DNA of 64,000 nucleotides, from positions 850,328-914,327 of the forward strand of contig VWZF01005531.1 of NCBI GenBank assembly GCA_013396755.1, given 5' to 3'. This DNA comes from Sclerurus mexicanus. Taxonomy: Eukaryota; Chordata; Aves; Passeriformes; Furnariidae. This document shows, piece after piece, positions 12,641 through 23,287 of the stretch. Numbering within the stretch: the first letter of the stretch is position 1; every line of letters begins with the position of its first letter. The position numbers were made by a program, and so were the translations under genes. The notes under the pieces are model-generated. The model made no database searches and was not told the origin of the DNA. It was given only the letters and a program-made list of their open reading frames with translations.

Positions 12641-15600
12641 CTGAAAAACACAGGGAGAAGATCTGCTCATAAAAAAAATCTCTGCCCTTGGTTTGTGCTT
12701 GGGCACCATCTCCATATGAAATAAAGAAGTACGTATCATCTTGCTTTCAGGATATGCAGTGGTTTCATGGACATGAATTTCCTGACAGCTTCGGGTAATA
12801 CAGATCTGCTGCTGGAGACACCATCTCCCCCAAATTAATGAATGCCCGAAATACAGCTATTAATGAAAGAGAGTAAAGCAGATGATTTATTTAATTCACT
12901 GGAACCTAATGAAGAACCCTGTGTCTGAGTGCTAGACTGCTTCCTAACCATACCTATTATTTTATTCAGTTATCTAAAACTGAGACATTAACTAACATTC
13001 ACTGTTTTGTCTTTTCCCAAATGAAAAATTGATCATGTCTTTCCCCACAGCTGTACTAACAAGCGCTTAAAATAACAATGACTACAGCTCCAAGAGAAAA
13101 AACATGGTGTCATTACAGAGATAATGAGGGAATGTAGATAAAAATGCATTTTTCTTTATATGTAACATTAAGCCGTGATAATGATTTTAACCTGCACTCG
13201 ATCACACATTTGCTGTAGTGACGTCTGTTTATAAGAGGTTGAAGGCTGCAGCCCAGCACAGTGGTCTGACATGAAAAATTAATTGCAACTCTGTAATTAA
13301 CAATCCACCACTTGGGAAATTAAGCAGAAGAGAAGGAAACAAGAAGGCATGTAGATACAATGATATATACATTATGACTAGACTAATTACAAGTGCCAAG
13401 CTATTTAAAAACAATGATTTTATAGGAATAATATATTGCTGAGAATTATTAACTCAAATGTTCTTTTGTGATAGCAAATTAAGGGCTGGGCTAGACCTTA
13501 AGCTAGTGCAAACCAGCCCTGTTCTCCTTCTGTCTGCATGGGTTATCACTCGCCGAGGGCCTGACTCTCATTTTGGGTGATATCTTCGGCCACACGAATG
13601 CATTTCTTCCATTAGGTGGGTGGGACGCACCAAGATGTGAGGTTAGAAAGATAAACATTTGTTCTCGTTGTTGGGCTACAATTTTAGAATGGAAAAACCA
13701 CTAAATGATTGGGCGTAACTCTCCGATAGACTACACTGATCCCTAATCAAGGAATGCCCTTGCTAAAGACGCTGTGGAGTGCGGATCTCTTGCTCAAAGA
13801 GGAAGGACATTTGATCCTGCACTCTCCATTTTTGCTGGCAGAATCCCCAAGTCACAGTGAAACTAAAGTCTCACGGGCACAACTCGATTCAGATGTACAG
13901 GATGTTTTCCTTACACTGCTTGGCTGCTCTACCTATGTCCATGAGAGGGATGCTGGGCCAGGATTTCTGTTGCATTAAAATATTCCTGGCATACAGGTGT
14001 CCTCACTGCTATCCGTTCCACTGATTGCACTGCAAAGTCTTGAAAAATGATGATGTGTCTGAAAACCCAAGACCTGGAAGACTGTTATGTCAAAAGAATT
14101 TTAGCTTTCATGAAAACTAACTTTACCTTCCTCTAAAAAAACTGTGAAAAATCTCAATCTTTAGAGGTCTGAATTAGAGAAGGGAAAAAAAAAAAAAAGT
14201 CCCAAAAATGTCCTGCAACTTTTCAGCCAGCCTCGTGATTTTTATTTTTATTTTTTAGGAGCCTGACTCCTAATTTTCAGTGTCTAGAAAGCTAATGATG
14301 TTTGTCGTGATCACAGAGTGTCAGACTAAGCAAAGTTTTGCTAATTAGGACCAAAAAGCCCAAGTATTTCAAATATGTGCTGGAGAACAAGTAAAGCCCT
14401 TCATGTGTTGAAAAGCTGAGCACGATTGTTTTACACCATCAGTGGTTAATGCTTGGCCCTGCTTTAGAACTACCAAGTGCCTGTATGTTAGCAGAGTGCT
14501 CACAGGGAAGCCACTGAAGGATGGACACCAGAATATCAGTTACAGAAAGGTAATAATAGACCTTATTTTTCTTTACCTGTTTGCTACACACCATGGATCC
14601 CACCTGGTGAGCTACACCTATTTGACACACTTCTACGTCTCAGAGAAGGAGGTTGACATGTTGCTTTCTGAAGCAGAAGTTTGCTGGCAAGACCACGAGT
14701 GTGCACGAGCAGACAGGTTCAAGAGATAAACGTGCCCATTCCAGTGCAGCACACTAGGCTCCCCCAGAAACTTGTGTGGGCTCTGCTGCCTAAGGCCAGC
14801 CAGATGGGAGGGGCTGCTCACTTTGATTCACAAAGGGTTTAAGAGCCATATTTGGGTGTGAATTTGCTCCACAGTTTATGGTGTCTCATGGTATGTGCTT
14901 CTTTCTTGTGTATTTTGGAATGGGACACTGCACTCCCTCTATTTAGTTGGTCCGTCAAGCTCCATGCAGGCTACTTTTATTTACCATAATGTCTCAAATA
15001 ATTTGAAAAATACAATACCTTTTAAAGGTTTTCTACCTAGAGTTCTCTGTGTGTAAACACAGTAACTTCATTAAGCAAATTATTGTAGACAAATACAATT
15101 TAAAAAAAAAAAAATAAGGTGACAAACTTTTGAGTGAAAGAAAGGAGGTGAAAAAGGAAGAAGATCAAACAAAAGTACATGCTGAAACTTATTAAACTGA
15201 TGTTTCACACAACCTTAGCAATGTGGAAGACAAACATAAAATATCACATAGTAACTCTATCCCCAGATAGCACTTTAGAAGATTTACAAAAGTCTCTCTG
15301 AGAAGTATTTTTATTTAAGTGTTCGTTGCAACATAAACTTCAACACTGACAGCAGGAAGACAAGGATAAAACTGGGTTTAATAGAAAGTTCCCTGAAGGG
15401 CTAATCTTTCAAACAGAATCACGGAATACTTATTAATTTGAAAAAAATATATAAAAAATATAACACCAAAACCAATACAAAACCGTCCTAGTGTTGAAAG
15501 TTACTTTTATAATTGAAAGAGCAAACCATCTAACGGGTTGAATCCTGCAAAGTCTTACACCCAGGCACAATGCAGCTCCTGAGTAATTCCCCTGGTGTCG

Positions 15601-17751
15601 CCGTGTCTGTGCAGATGCAGGCAGTGGTGTGTGTGGGGAGTAAGCACCTTGTAAGCAGTGCCCAGACACTAAGCACTCATACACCTCTCACTGACACTCC
15701 TCAAGAACACACAGAGCTGAAACCGTGTGCTTGGAGGACAAGAAATCATAACTTCATTAAAGGCTCCTGTTACTGGAGCAGGATCAAACTCGTTTCAAGA
15801 CGAAAGGAGTACTACTTTTAATCTGTTCAAGCAAGACTGAGGACTCCCACCTCAAAAGATGCATTAACACTCTAGAAGAAGCACTAGCAATGCAAACATT
15901 ATCATGCTGAACCTCTTAACATCCTTTTTCTCACTGAAGAGAAGCATGCAAAGGACAAAGTGCATAAATGTCTATTTAAGTACTGTTCATACAAAGAAAG
16001 AGCAGTCTATGCCTGTGCTATGATCAACTGTCTTTTTGGCTAAGCATCCTGAAAATGAAACAGGAAAGGTGTACATTTACACATAGGGGCAAAGCATCCT
16101 GAAAACGGAACAGCACAGGTACACATTTGCACATAGGAGTCCTGGTCCACTGAAGCCCCTAAAGAACTACCACAGTACAATGATAACAACTATTAAACTT
16201 AAGAAGGTTTGACCCCAACGCTAAAACACTCAATAGGGCAGTTGCTAATTATTCCAAGGATCAATCTCTTCTTACATTCTTAAATTTCCTTACTGAACTA
16301 CATTGTATCAGAGAGAGTGTGAATTAGCAATCTATTTAAAGGTATCCCAAAAGGGGTGTGAACAGAAAAATAAGAAGGGGAGAACCCTGCCTTAAAACTA
16401 TTTCTGTCCTTCTGTTATTTCTTCTTTTGATGCTGACTCCTTTGGAGCAGGATCTGTGTTTTTCCTTTGGGTTTTGATCAGTGCCCATTACAATACGTCA
16501 AATGAAGCCCTCAGACGTTAACCACATTGCAAGAAGGAGTTTTTGGCCATGAAAACAAAGCCGACATAACTCCTAGGTTGCTGTCTTTAATCACAGCTTC
16601 TCTGCTTGCGTTTTTTGTTTGTTTACTTCCCTGAGCAGCCTTCCACAGATCACCAGTCACCAAGATTTCAGTTCAACTATTTATATAGGGAAATCATGCA
16701 GTATTTGGTGCCTATACTCACACACCAAAAGAATTTGTTTCCATTTCTTGTGTTTCGCTTCTAATTTATGTCTCTGTAATAAGCAAGTTCTTAACCCCAG
16801 GCTAAGCCACCTGGAGCAGATCTGTGTCCCCGCACAGAGCCCTCCACGAAAAGTTTCTTTGAAGCCAGAGAGGCATCCACGTTATTTCCCTATCTCTGGC
16901 TCTGACTCAGCAAAGCCGTTGGACATGTGCTTCAGTCCTACTGGACTTGGGGACTTAAGTACGTACTGAAGTGCCGGGCTGAATACGATGAAGGGTCTGC
17001 GCTGAAGTGCCCTCCCACCGCACAGCCTAGCGCTGCAGCCTCGGTTGCCCAGTGCTGAAAGGAATCAGCCAATTACAATAATGGAATGATTTTCGAAATT
17101 AAATTTCTACAGCGTTAGTTTCTGTATAGAAAAGCAAATTTATTTTAGAGAATTTATTTGAATTTTTTTTCCTGGTGTTTCAGAATATATCATGATTTTT
17201 TAACAAGAAAAAAAATAGTATCTATGCTTTAGAACTGAACCATACTTTGCCTGCTGTCTAAGAGATGACTAAAAGCAAGAATAAAATTATTGGTTAGCAA
17301 ATGCTGGATTTGTTAGAGAAATAATATCATTTCAAGAATAAACAGCACTGGACTGTAACATAGTATTTCTACTTTGGCTTGGCTGATGGTGCCTGGATTG
17401 CTTTAAATTATGAGGTCAAATACTGGGAGGGTAAACCCAAGAGACAAATCAATTTACTTTTTTTTTAAGCTTTCTTATCTGACTCTAGATAAACTTCATT
17501 TTAAAAAAATAAATAAATACATATTTAAAGAGCCTTTAAACAAATTCTGCCCTTAAACAATTCTGAGACCAGATTCTGCACCACAGAAATTAACCAGAGT
17601 TTTGCAACCAGCTTTGTTGATCAGGGACTCAAGATCTCAGAGCACTGTTTGCAAACAGAATGGAAAGATCAATAGGAAGTATTTCTTGAAGGAAGGAAAA
17701 AAAAAAAGAAAAGTAAAGAAAAATAAAAGACCAGCAGTAAAATCTACAAAC
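12641..17751 (-). other. TBX20 intron 3
   Basis: Non-coding. It contains A-rich runs (about 14187-14200, 15102-15115) and a two-copy 50-bp tandem repeat at 16042-16139. No other structure recognised. Confidence 0.8.
16042..16139. repeat. Two-copy tandem repeat, 50-bp period
   Basis: AAGCATCCTGAAAA begins at 16042 and again at 16092. The following sequence (an ACAG...AGGT...ACATTT-CACATAGG pattern) is repeated with several substitutions. The copies are diverged, so this is an old local duplication and not an assembly error. Confidence 0.85.
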
Positions 17752-17916
17752 CTTGCAGGGAGAGGAGGGTCAGCTTTTCCAGCCACTAACCAGGAAGACC
17801 GGTGGTAGGCATATCTATATCTCTTATTGTCCACAGGAACTATATCCATTAACACAATATACTTGGCCTCAGGATCCACTCCCGAGAAGGAAACCCTGAT
17901 CGTAGGAAACATTCTC
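17752..17916 (-). CDS. TBX20: TBX20 coding exon 3 (T-box)
   Basis: The acceptor TTTTTCCCAG is followed by GAGAATG. With the AG from exon 2 this gives Arg-Arg-Met, as in TBX20. The exon encodes MFPTIRVSFSGVDPEAKYIV, then LMDIVPVDNKRYRYAYHRSS and WLVAGKADPPLPA, and ends AG before donor GTTTGT. It covers roughly residues 121-176, the first half of the T-box, including the MFP start and the DNA/dimer-facing YRYAYHRSSW segment. No frameshift or stop is seen. The donor GTTTGT is weaker than consensus but is the only one that fits the phase. Confidence 0.95.
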
Positions 17917-18626
17917 CTGGGAAAAAGAAAAAAAAAAAAAAAAGAAAAGGCAAATCAGAAAATAAATATGTGGACAGAGAGCAGAAATAAGAGAGCTTCT
18001 GAAAAGTTGCTAAAAGTAAGAATTATATTTAAGCCACCTGAAAAAAGCTTAAAGCACCTATCGATGGTGCTTCAGCATAATGGAAGTTAAATCTTGTGTC
18101 TCTCCAACAGACAGAAAAAGCAGCTTGAAATCAGAATATTTGGGAAGCAAAAAGATAAAAGAATTGTAAAAATTAAAAAGTAAAGGAGAAATATCCTATT
18201 TACCTGTTGGTTAAAAGGACACAACGATTGCAGAAAATAATTGTACCTAAGGTACATAAATCTTTAGAAACTTGGATTTCCCCTCCCAACCTTTTTTTTT
18301 TTTTCTTTTTTTTCTTTCTTTTTACGGGATCCATACTATCGTTAAGGAAATATTCAAAAAATTATTTGCATTATTATTCTCACATATTTTGATGAGCGCA
18401 CTTCTGAGCCTGCTCACGGTATTTTTCAGCAAAACTTTCAAAACTAAACTTTCTTTTCTGTACTTCAGTTTTGACAAAACACACTTTGAAAGTGTAAGGT
18501 TATGCTGTAGACCAGAAATGAAGTCAGAGATCTTTGAACAGAGTGAAATTTTGAACTTCAATTTGCAAGTTTTGTACCTTTTTTTTTTTTTTTTTTTTTT
18601 TTTGTGTTTAAAAAAAGTAGTCTTGA

Positions 18627-18648
18627 NNNNNNNNNNNNNNNNNNNNNN
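18627..18648. other. Assembly gap (22 Ns)
   Basis: A run of 22 N bases inside TBX20 intron 2. It is flanked on the left by a long poly-T tract and on the right by a G12 homopolymer, both of which commonly break sequencing. The true gap length is unknown. Confidence 0.99.
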
Positions 18649-18670
18649 TGCCGGTAGAGCTGACCAGTTA

Positions 18671-18682
18671 GGGGGGGGGGGG
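18671..18682. repeat. Poly-G homopolymer (G12)
   Basis: Twelve consecutive G bases immediately right of the assembly gap. The length may be unreliable. Confidence 0.9.
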
Positions 18683-18949
18683 AAACCCAAAAAAACCAAT
18701 CATACCAAAACAATCAGGGAGCTACATTAATAGAAAGTAACTTTGGGGATTACAAAACCCGAAAAAACGTCTGGCTCCTCCGGACTGCGTTTGACTGGAC
18801 TCAAACCCAAAAGCTTTACTGACGAAACGGCGTGGTTTGAGGTGATGAGAAAGCCTAGGATTCCTTTGCGCATTTTTGCAGCCGAGAGAAAAGAACAAAC
18901 CAAGCCCAGCTCTGACTGAATTACTTCCCCAAGACCCCGCGTTTCCCTG

Positions 18950-20430
18950 CGTCTGTACCAACCCAGCCGCGCAAAAATCACTGCGGGATTTTAGTCGCAG
19001 ACCGAATTATTACGGCAACAACATTTCTACCCGGGATTCTCCTCCGGGATTCCATCCGGCCCCGCTGCCGCCTGCCCCTCTGCCCCCGCGGGGCTCCGCG
19101 CACCGCGCAGCGCCGGGCTGGGCCCGCAGAGGAGCTGCGGCAAATTAGGGGCTTCACCCTCCTCCTCCCCTTAGCCCAGCCGTGCTGCTCTCCGGATACA
19201 AAGACCATAGAGTTTCGGTTGCTTTGACTTAATTCCCCCTGACCAGAGCCACTTTTTGGAAGGTGCCCGGAGATAGAACGTGCGGCTGCCCAGCCTTACC
19301 TCCCGGATTTGGTGATGATCATCTCGGTACCCAGTTCGTGAAACTTGTCCCAGAGCTCTTTGGTCTCCAGGCTGCAGGAGATTTTGGCCATCTCCTCGCT
19401 GGGGATGATGGGGGTGGTGGGGATGAGGGGCTCGGTGCACAGGGACGAAGGGCTGCTGCTAAAATCCCCGTGAGGGTCCAGGCTGGATAAATCGCTCAAA
19501 GGCTGGGCGCAAGAGGATTTCTCAACGAATTGTTCTGCAGGGTTTGGGGAAGAGATAAAAAGGAAAAAACAAAAAGAGAGAGAGTGGAGGGATTCAGCCA
19601 GGACGGGGCGACCGCCGAGACAAGCTATTTAAAAATATATATGTATATGTATAAAAGGCATTTGTCTTTCGGCGGCCCCCTCTCTGCCCCAGCACATCCG
19701 CTCTTGTTCTTTAGGCGTCAGCTCATCATTTGAGGGCAGCGGTGGTGATTTTCGGAGATGAGCCCCGGGAAGAGCCCGGAGCGGCGCCACTCCCCAGAGA
19801 CTCACCGGGAGAGGCGCCCGGGGGGCAGCGCGGCCGCGGAGGGGCAGAACGGGCCCTGCGCGCTGCCCCCCTTCTAATCCGGGGGTTCCACGGAAAGGTC
19901 ACTAATTCTCATTAAAAGGGGAGCGCTAGGCGCCGAGGGGCTGCTGAGGAGCGGGATCACGCTGCGGGAACTCGGGATGCCGATCTTGGATTGTGCCGCT
20001 GGCAGAGGGAGCCGCGCAGGCTCCGCGGGAAAGCGAGCCCCTAACACTAATTCAACGGGCTCACCCTCCCCGAAAGCCGGGTCTGCCTCGCCTCCCAGCC
20101 TGTTCGCTGGCGCTGAACGCGCTCCTTTGGAGAAACAGGCTCCGGCAGAGCTGCGCAACCTACGCGGGTGCAGGAGCTGCTGCCGACACCGCCCGCCCGC
20201 CGCGGATCGCCCCCCGCCGGCGCTGCCGCCCGCCCCCGCAAGCCCCGGGACTATTTTGGGGGGCTTTGGCAGCTCGGCTGGGAGTTTTCCACCGGAGGCG
20301 AGGCCAGGAGGGAGCAGCGCTCCCCTCGGCCCCGCGCTGCGGGCACCGGGGTGCGGAGACGGAGCTGGAGGTGCACGAACCCGCCCTGCCCCTCCAGGCA
20401 AAGGTTTTGCCCAAATCTCCGATTAATAAA
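18950..20430. promoter_or_regulatory. CpG island spanning TBX20 exon 2 and flanks
   Basis: Dense CpG dinucleotides and high GC by eye, sharply different from the AT-rich introns on either side. It overlaps exon 2. Such intragenic CpG islands are common in developmental transcription factor genes. Boundaries are approximate. Confidence 0.75.
19300..19534 (-). CDS. TBX20: TBX20 coding exon 2
   Basis: The acceptor is CCCTGCAG. The exon reads EQFVEKSSCAQPL, a serine-rich stretch, TEPLIPTTPIIPSEEMAKIS, then LWDKFHELGTEMIITKSG, and ends AG followed by donor GTAAGG. It covers residues 43-120 plus two bases of codon 121. LWDKFHELGTEMIITKSGR is the canonical opening of the T-box domain, starting near residue 103. 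The proline/isoleucine-rich motif just before it is a conserved TBX20 N-terminal signature; in related T-box factors such segments contact co-repressors (family knowledge). The exon is embedded in a CpG-rich block. Confidence 0.95.
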
Positions 20431-20538
20431 AGTCGAGTTACAGGCAGTCGTTTCCCTTCGATTTTCAGTCGAATGGCGTACGGGAAGGAGTTAAAAATTT
20501 GGGGAAAGTTAAATTAAACAAGCGATTTCAGGGGAAAG

Positions 20539-20592
20539 AAAATTAAAAAAAAATAAAAAAAGAGAAAAAGAAAACAAACAAAAAAAAAAGAA
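20539..20592. repeat. A-rich low-complexity tract
   Basis: Near-continuous adenines broken by single T, G or C bases, directly after the CpG-rich block in intron 1. Confidence 0.9.
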
Positions 20593-21197
20593 CAGTAACA
20601 CTACATTTAACATAAATATACCGAACGGGAATACTACAACAATCCAGGCCTACATTAGCGCCTAGACTGAAAAATAAAGTTCACAGTGAATCCCTGGGCT
20701 ATGTGAAATCTTTTGAGACAGTTCATTAGATGGAGCAGACGCTGAGGGAGCTGCCTTTTCTAAATTCTTTTAAGATTGAATGTAATCCTGTTCATTGGCG
20801 CCCTGAAAGCTTAACACATTTTTTTGTAGTTTTCTGCGAACTCCTGGATACATGCAAGGACGACAAACCTCAGAAACTCTGCGGCAGATGGGGATGAGGG
20901 GAAGTTGTTAATAATTTTTAAAAACTTTCAGGATCCCGAATCGAGGCAACTGAAGAGAAGCGAAATCGCTTACCCAAAAATCGCAAGCAATTACTACAAA
21001 AATCCTCCCGGTCTATGCAGAGTAAAACAGCCTATATGAGCCTACATCGAGGACCTGTGGAGCGAACGGATTTCCAGGTCTACGCACAAGTTTTACTATC
21101 CCTTATAAACGTAGGCACGATAACGAACAGTCTCTTATTTGACTTCAAAAGAAGATTTGCAATAAATATTTAAGAGATTCATTTCGTGTCAGCGAAG

Positions 21198-21472
21198 AGA
21201 AATGGAACTACCTTACGGTGTGAGATTATTCTACAAATGGCGAAGCTGGATAAATAAGCGGCGTAGCTGAAGCTGGAGGAATTTAGGAAACTGCTTATGC
21301 CATAAACAGCCTCGTCTGAAAACGACCGTGGGTGATGAAGACACTCAACTGACTTAGGTGGTGCGGCTTCCCCCTCTGCACGGGGAAACCCTGGGGCTGG
21401 GGGGACGCGCCGCTGCCCGGCCCGGCTGCCGGAGCGCTGAGAAGGGTGAGCCAGGGCGGCCAGCCGGGGACA
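21198..21472. repeat. 275-bp direct repeat, copy A (probable assembly duplication)
   Basis: Starts AGAAATGGAACTACC and ends GCCAGCCGGGGACA just before the N at 21473. Read by eye, it is identical to 21596-21870 at a constant offset of 398. The left side continues smoothly into unique intron sequence. Confidence 0.93.
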
Positions 21473-21595
21473 NGCCCAGCCCCGCTCCCCTCCGAGGCCC
21501 CGGCTGCGGTTCGGGGTGCGCCCTCCGCTCCTCCGAGCCCTGGGGGCGGGAACGGGCCGGGGGAGGGGGGCAGACCACAGGCGGGGGTGCTCTCN

Positions 21596-21870
21596 AGAAA
21601 TGGAACTACCTTACGGTGTGAGATTATTCTACAAATGGCGAAGCTGGATAAATAAGCGGCGTAGCTGAAGCTGGAGGAATTTAGGAAACTGCTTATGCCA
21701 TAAACAGCCTCGTCTGAAAACGACCGTGGGTGATGAAGACACTCAACTGACTTAGGTGGTGCGGCTTCCCCCTCTGCACGGGGAAACCCTGGGGCTGGGG
21801 GGACGCGCCGCTGCCCGGCCCGGCTGCCGGAGCGCTGAGAAGGGTGAGCCAGGGCGGCCAGCCGGGGACA
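21596..21870. repeat. 275-bp direct repeat, copy B
   Basis: Begins immediately after the N at 21595 and matches copy A throughout. It then continues into a GACA/GGAC/GGGC microsatellite and on to exon 1. The identical copy and exact N boundary point to an unmerged contig overlap. Confidence 0.93.
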
Positions 21871-21908
21871 GACAGACAGACAGACGGACGGACGGGCGGG
21901 CGGGCGGG
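21867..21908. repeat. Tetranucleotide microsatellite (GACA)n-(GGAC)n-(GGGC)n
   Basis: Compound array of GACA units passing into GGAC and then GGGC units, in intron 1 about 50 bp from the exon 1 donor. Confidence 0.9.
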
Positions 21909-21955
21909 AGCTCCGCACCCCACGGACGCCAGTGGTCACCCCCGTCTCCACTCAC

Positions 21956-22082
21956 CCAGAGGCTTGATAGTGCTCTCGGGGGACTCCTTGTCCTTGGAGC
22001 TGCCGCTCGACATGAGGGCGGCGATGGAGAAGGCGTTGGCCCGGGAGGAGAGCTGCGGCTTGGGGGGCGGCGTGTACTCCAT
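21956..22082 (-). CDS. TBX20: TBX20 coding exon 1 (start codon)
   Basis: Translation starts MEYTPPPKPQLSSRANAFSI and continues AALMSSGSSKDKE to IKPL, 42 codons plus one base (phase 1). This matches the vertebrate TBX20 N-terminus. The ATG (22082-22080) lies in a good Kozak context, GCCATGG. Exon 1 ends CTGG with donor GTGAGT, and its last base completes a Glu codon with exon 2. The exon lies in a CpG-rich block. Single Ns lie at 22154 (putative 5' UTR) and upstream in the intron at 21595, so this exon sits on a short N-bounded assembly piece. The 5' UTR limit is not determinable by eye. Confidence 0.93.
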
Positions 22083-23269
22083 GGCCACTCTGCGGAGAAG
22101 CGGCGCGGCTCGGCGCTGCCCGGACGGGGCGGGCGGGAATACCGACCGGGAGCNTAAGCGGAGAGGCCGCTGAAAGGACGAAAAGAAATTGTGGATTTCT
22201 CTGGTTGCTGCGTGCGAGTGTCAATTTTCTATTCTGGATTCAAATGTTAAAAGATCACAACTTTCAAAGCAGCCGTTTTCGTCGTTTTGTGCCTTCTTCT
22301 GGGGCAGAATGTTCCTTAAGGCCGATCGTGCACTTGGTTTTCCCGCAGAGGATCCCATATATTGTCATCGCGGTCAGATGTACTCTCCCCCACCGACTCC
22401 AGGTGAGACCCTTGCTGCCTTCCCTTCCCAGCCAAACCAGTGCGTGGGCCGCTGATCGCACAGTTTTCTTCAACTCCGTTTCATCAGCTCCACCAAACTA
22501 GATGGTATTGATCAAGCATAAAACACAGAGAAAGTCGGGTCGGGCTGATGGCGCCAATGAGTAGATTATTCCAAGGCAGTGATTTAAATAAGTTGCTCAC
22601 CTGTACGCTTTTACACACATCATGTAAGCATGCTCCCGTAAATAATTAAAAAACAAAACAAAAAACACGGAGTATTTAATTAAATTCCTCTCAATAAAAA
22701 TATGACGGAAAATATTTGCTCGCTGAAACGACTCACGAGAAGACATGCAACTTTGTCACTGAAGTTCCACCTTTTAAGCCTAGAACAGAATCCAAGGGCT
22801 TTAGTACTCCGGCTTGTGCCAAGAGGCATGACTTACGCGGTCAGGTATAGTCTGTGCCACTCCTGTTCCTCCTGTATTTAATTAATTAACGTGGAGAAAC
22901 CGTTTTTCGGGTCACCCTTCACAGCCAGTGAAGTGAGGAAGACGAAATAGTGCTATATCGCTTTGAGATCAGAGAGAACCAAATACAGTTTGTCCTTTCA
23001 TTACCTGAATTTGCTAATAGATAGGATATCTGTCACAAACGGGACGTGCTTATTTAGAAGCGCCTGAAGCGTTTGGCAGAGGATTTCGGCGTGGCCCGCA
23101 GTGGTCTGGGAGCCCGGTTTGCCTCAGGCATAAGCAGAGACAGAGGGGCGAAAGGGGAGAGCCCAGCCGGCCCTGCGGCCGGAGGGGCGGTGGGGTCAGA
23201 TCACGGAGCATCTCCTCTCGACACAGCGAAACTGAGACGAACGGTTCTGCCGACATCAATCCCGAGAAA

Positions 23270-23287
23270 ACAAACAAACAAACAAAA
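23270..23287. repeat. (ACAA)n microsatellite
   Basis: Short run of ACAA/AAAC units in the CpG-rich upstream area. Confidence 0.8.

Larger units (their letters stand above)
17917..19299 (-). other. TBX20 intron 2
   Basis: A short intron with homopolymer-rich sequence: an A-run near 17928-17942, T-runs at 18291-18303 and 18581-18603, a 22-N gap, and a G12 run at 18671-18682. The right part (from about 18950) becomes CpG-rich toward exon 2. Confidence 0.8.
19535..21955 (-). other. TBX20 intron 1
   Basis: The left third (to about 20430) is strongly CpG-rich and produces several long overlapping open frames on both strands, which I regard as GC-driven shadows. An A-rich tract lies at 20539-20592. 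The right part carries the 275-bp direct duplication and a GGAC/GGGC-type microsatellite next to exon 1. Confidence 0.8.
3440..22082 (-). other. TBX20: TBX20 gene locus, 5' part (exons 1-6)
   Basis: Six minus-strand exons join into one reading frame: 127, 235, 165, 109, 162 and 77 nt. Junction phases are mutually consistent (1, 2, 2, 0, 0, then 2 at the end of exon 6). The product is TBX20, a nuclear T-box transcription factor of the Tbx1 subfamily. In vertebrates it is needed for heart chamber and valve development and works with GATA4, NKX2-5 and other T-box factors (family knowledge). The sequence shows the N-terminus, the linker motif TEPLIPTTPIIPSEE and the T-box from about residue 103 to about 288. 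The C-terminal activation/repression region and stop codon are absent, because the gene runs off the left edge. The body visible here spans about 19 kb; the intergenic side is to the right. Confidence 0.95.
21350..22170. promoter_or_regulatory. CpG island over TBX20 exon 1 and proximal promoter
   Basis: High GC and dense CpG around the start codon and immediately upstream on the minus strand. No clear TATA box was seen near the ATG. The N at 22154 falls in the presumed 5' UTR. Part of the apparent length is due to the duplicated 275-bp block. Confidence 0.7.

Noticed and set aside
15415..15430. CAGAATCACGGAATAC, resembling a CR1 end
   Set aside because: The match is too short, and no CR1 body follows in either direction.
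19874..20517. Several 149-175-codon frames on both strands in intron 1
   Set aside because: Mutually overlapping frames in GC-rich DNA with arginine/proline/alanine composition; no start context, splice logic or homology.
21295..21951. 218-codon minus-strand open frame near exon 1
   Set aside because: It runs through the artificial 275-bp duplication and two N bases and repeats itself. It is a product of the assembly duplication and high GC.
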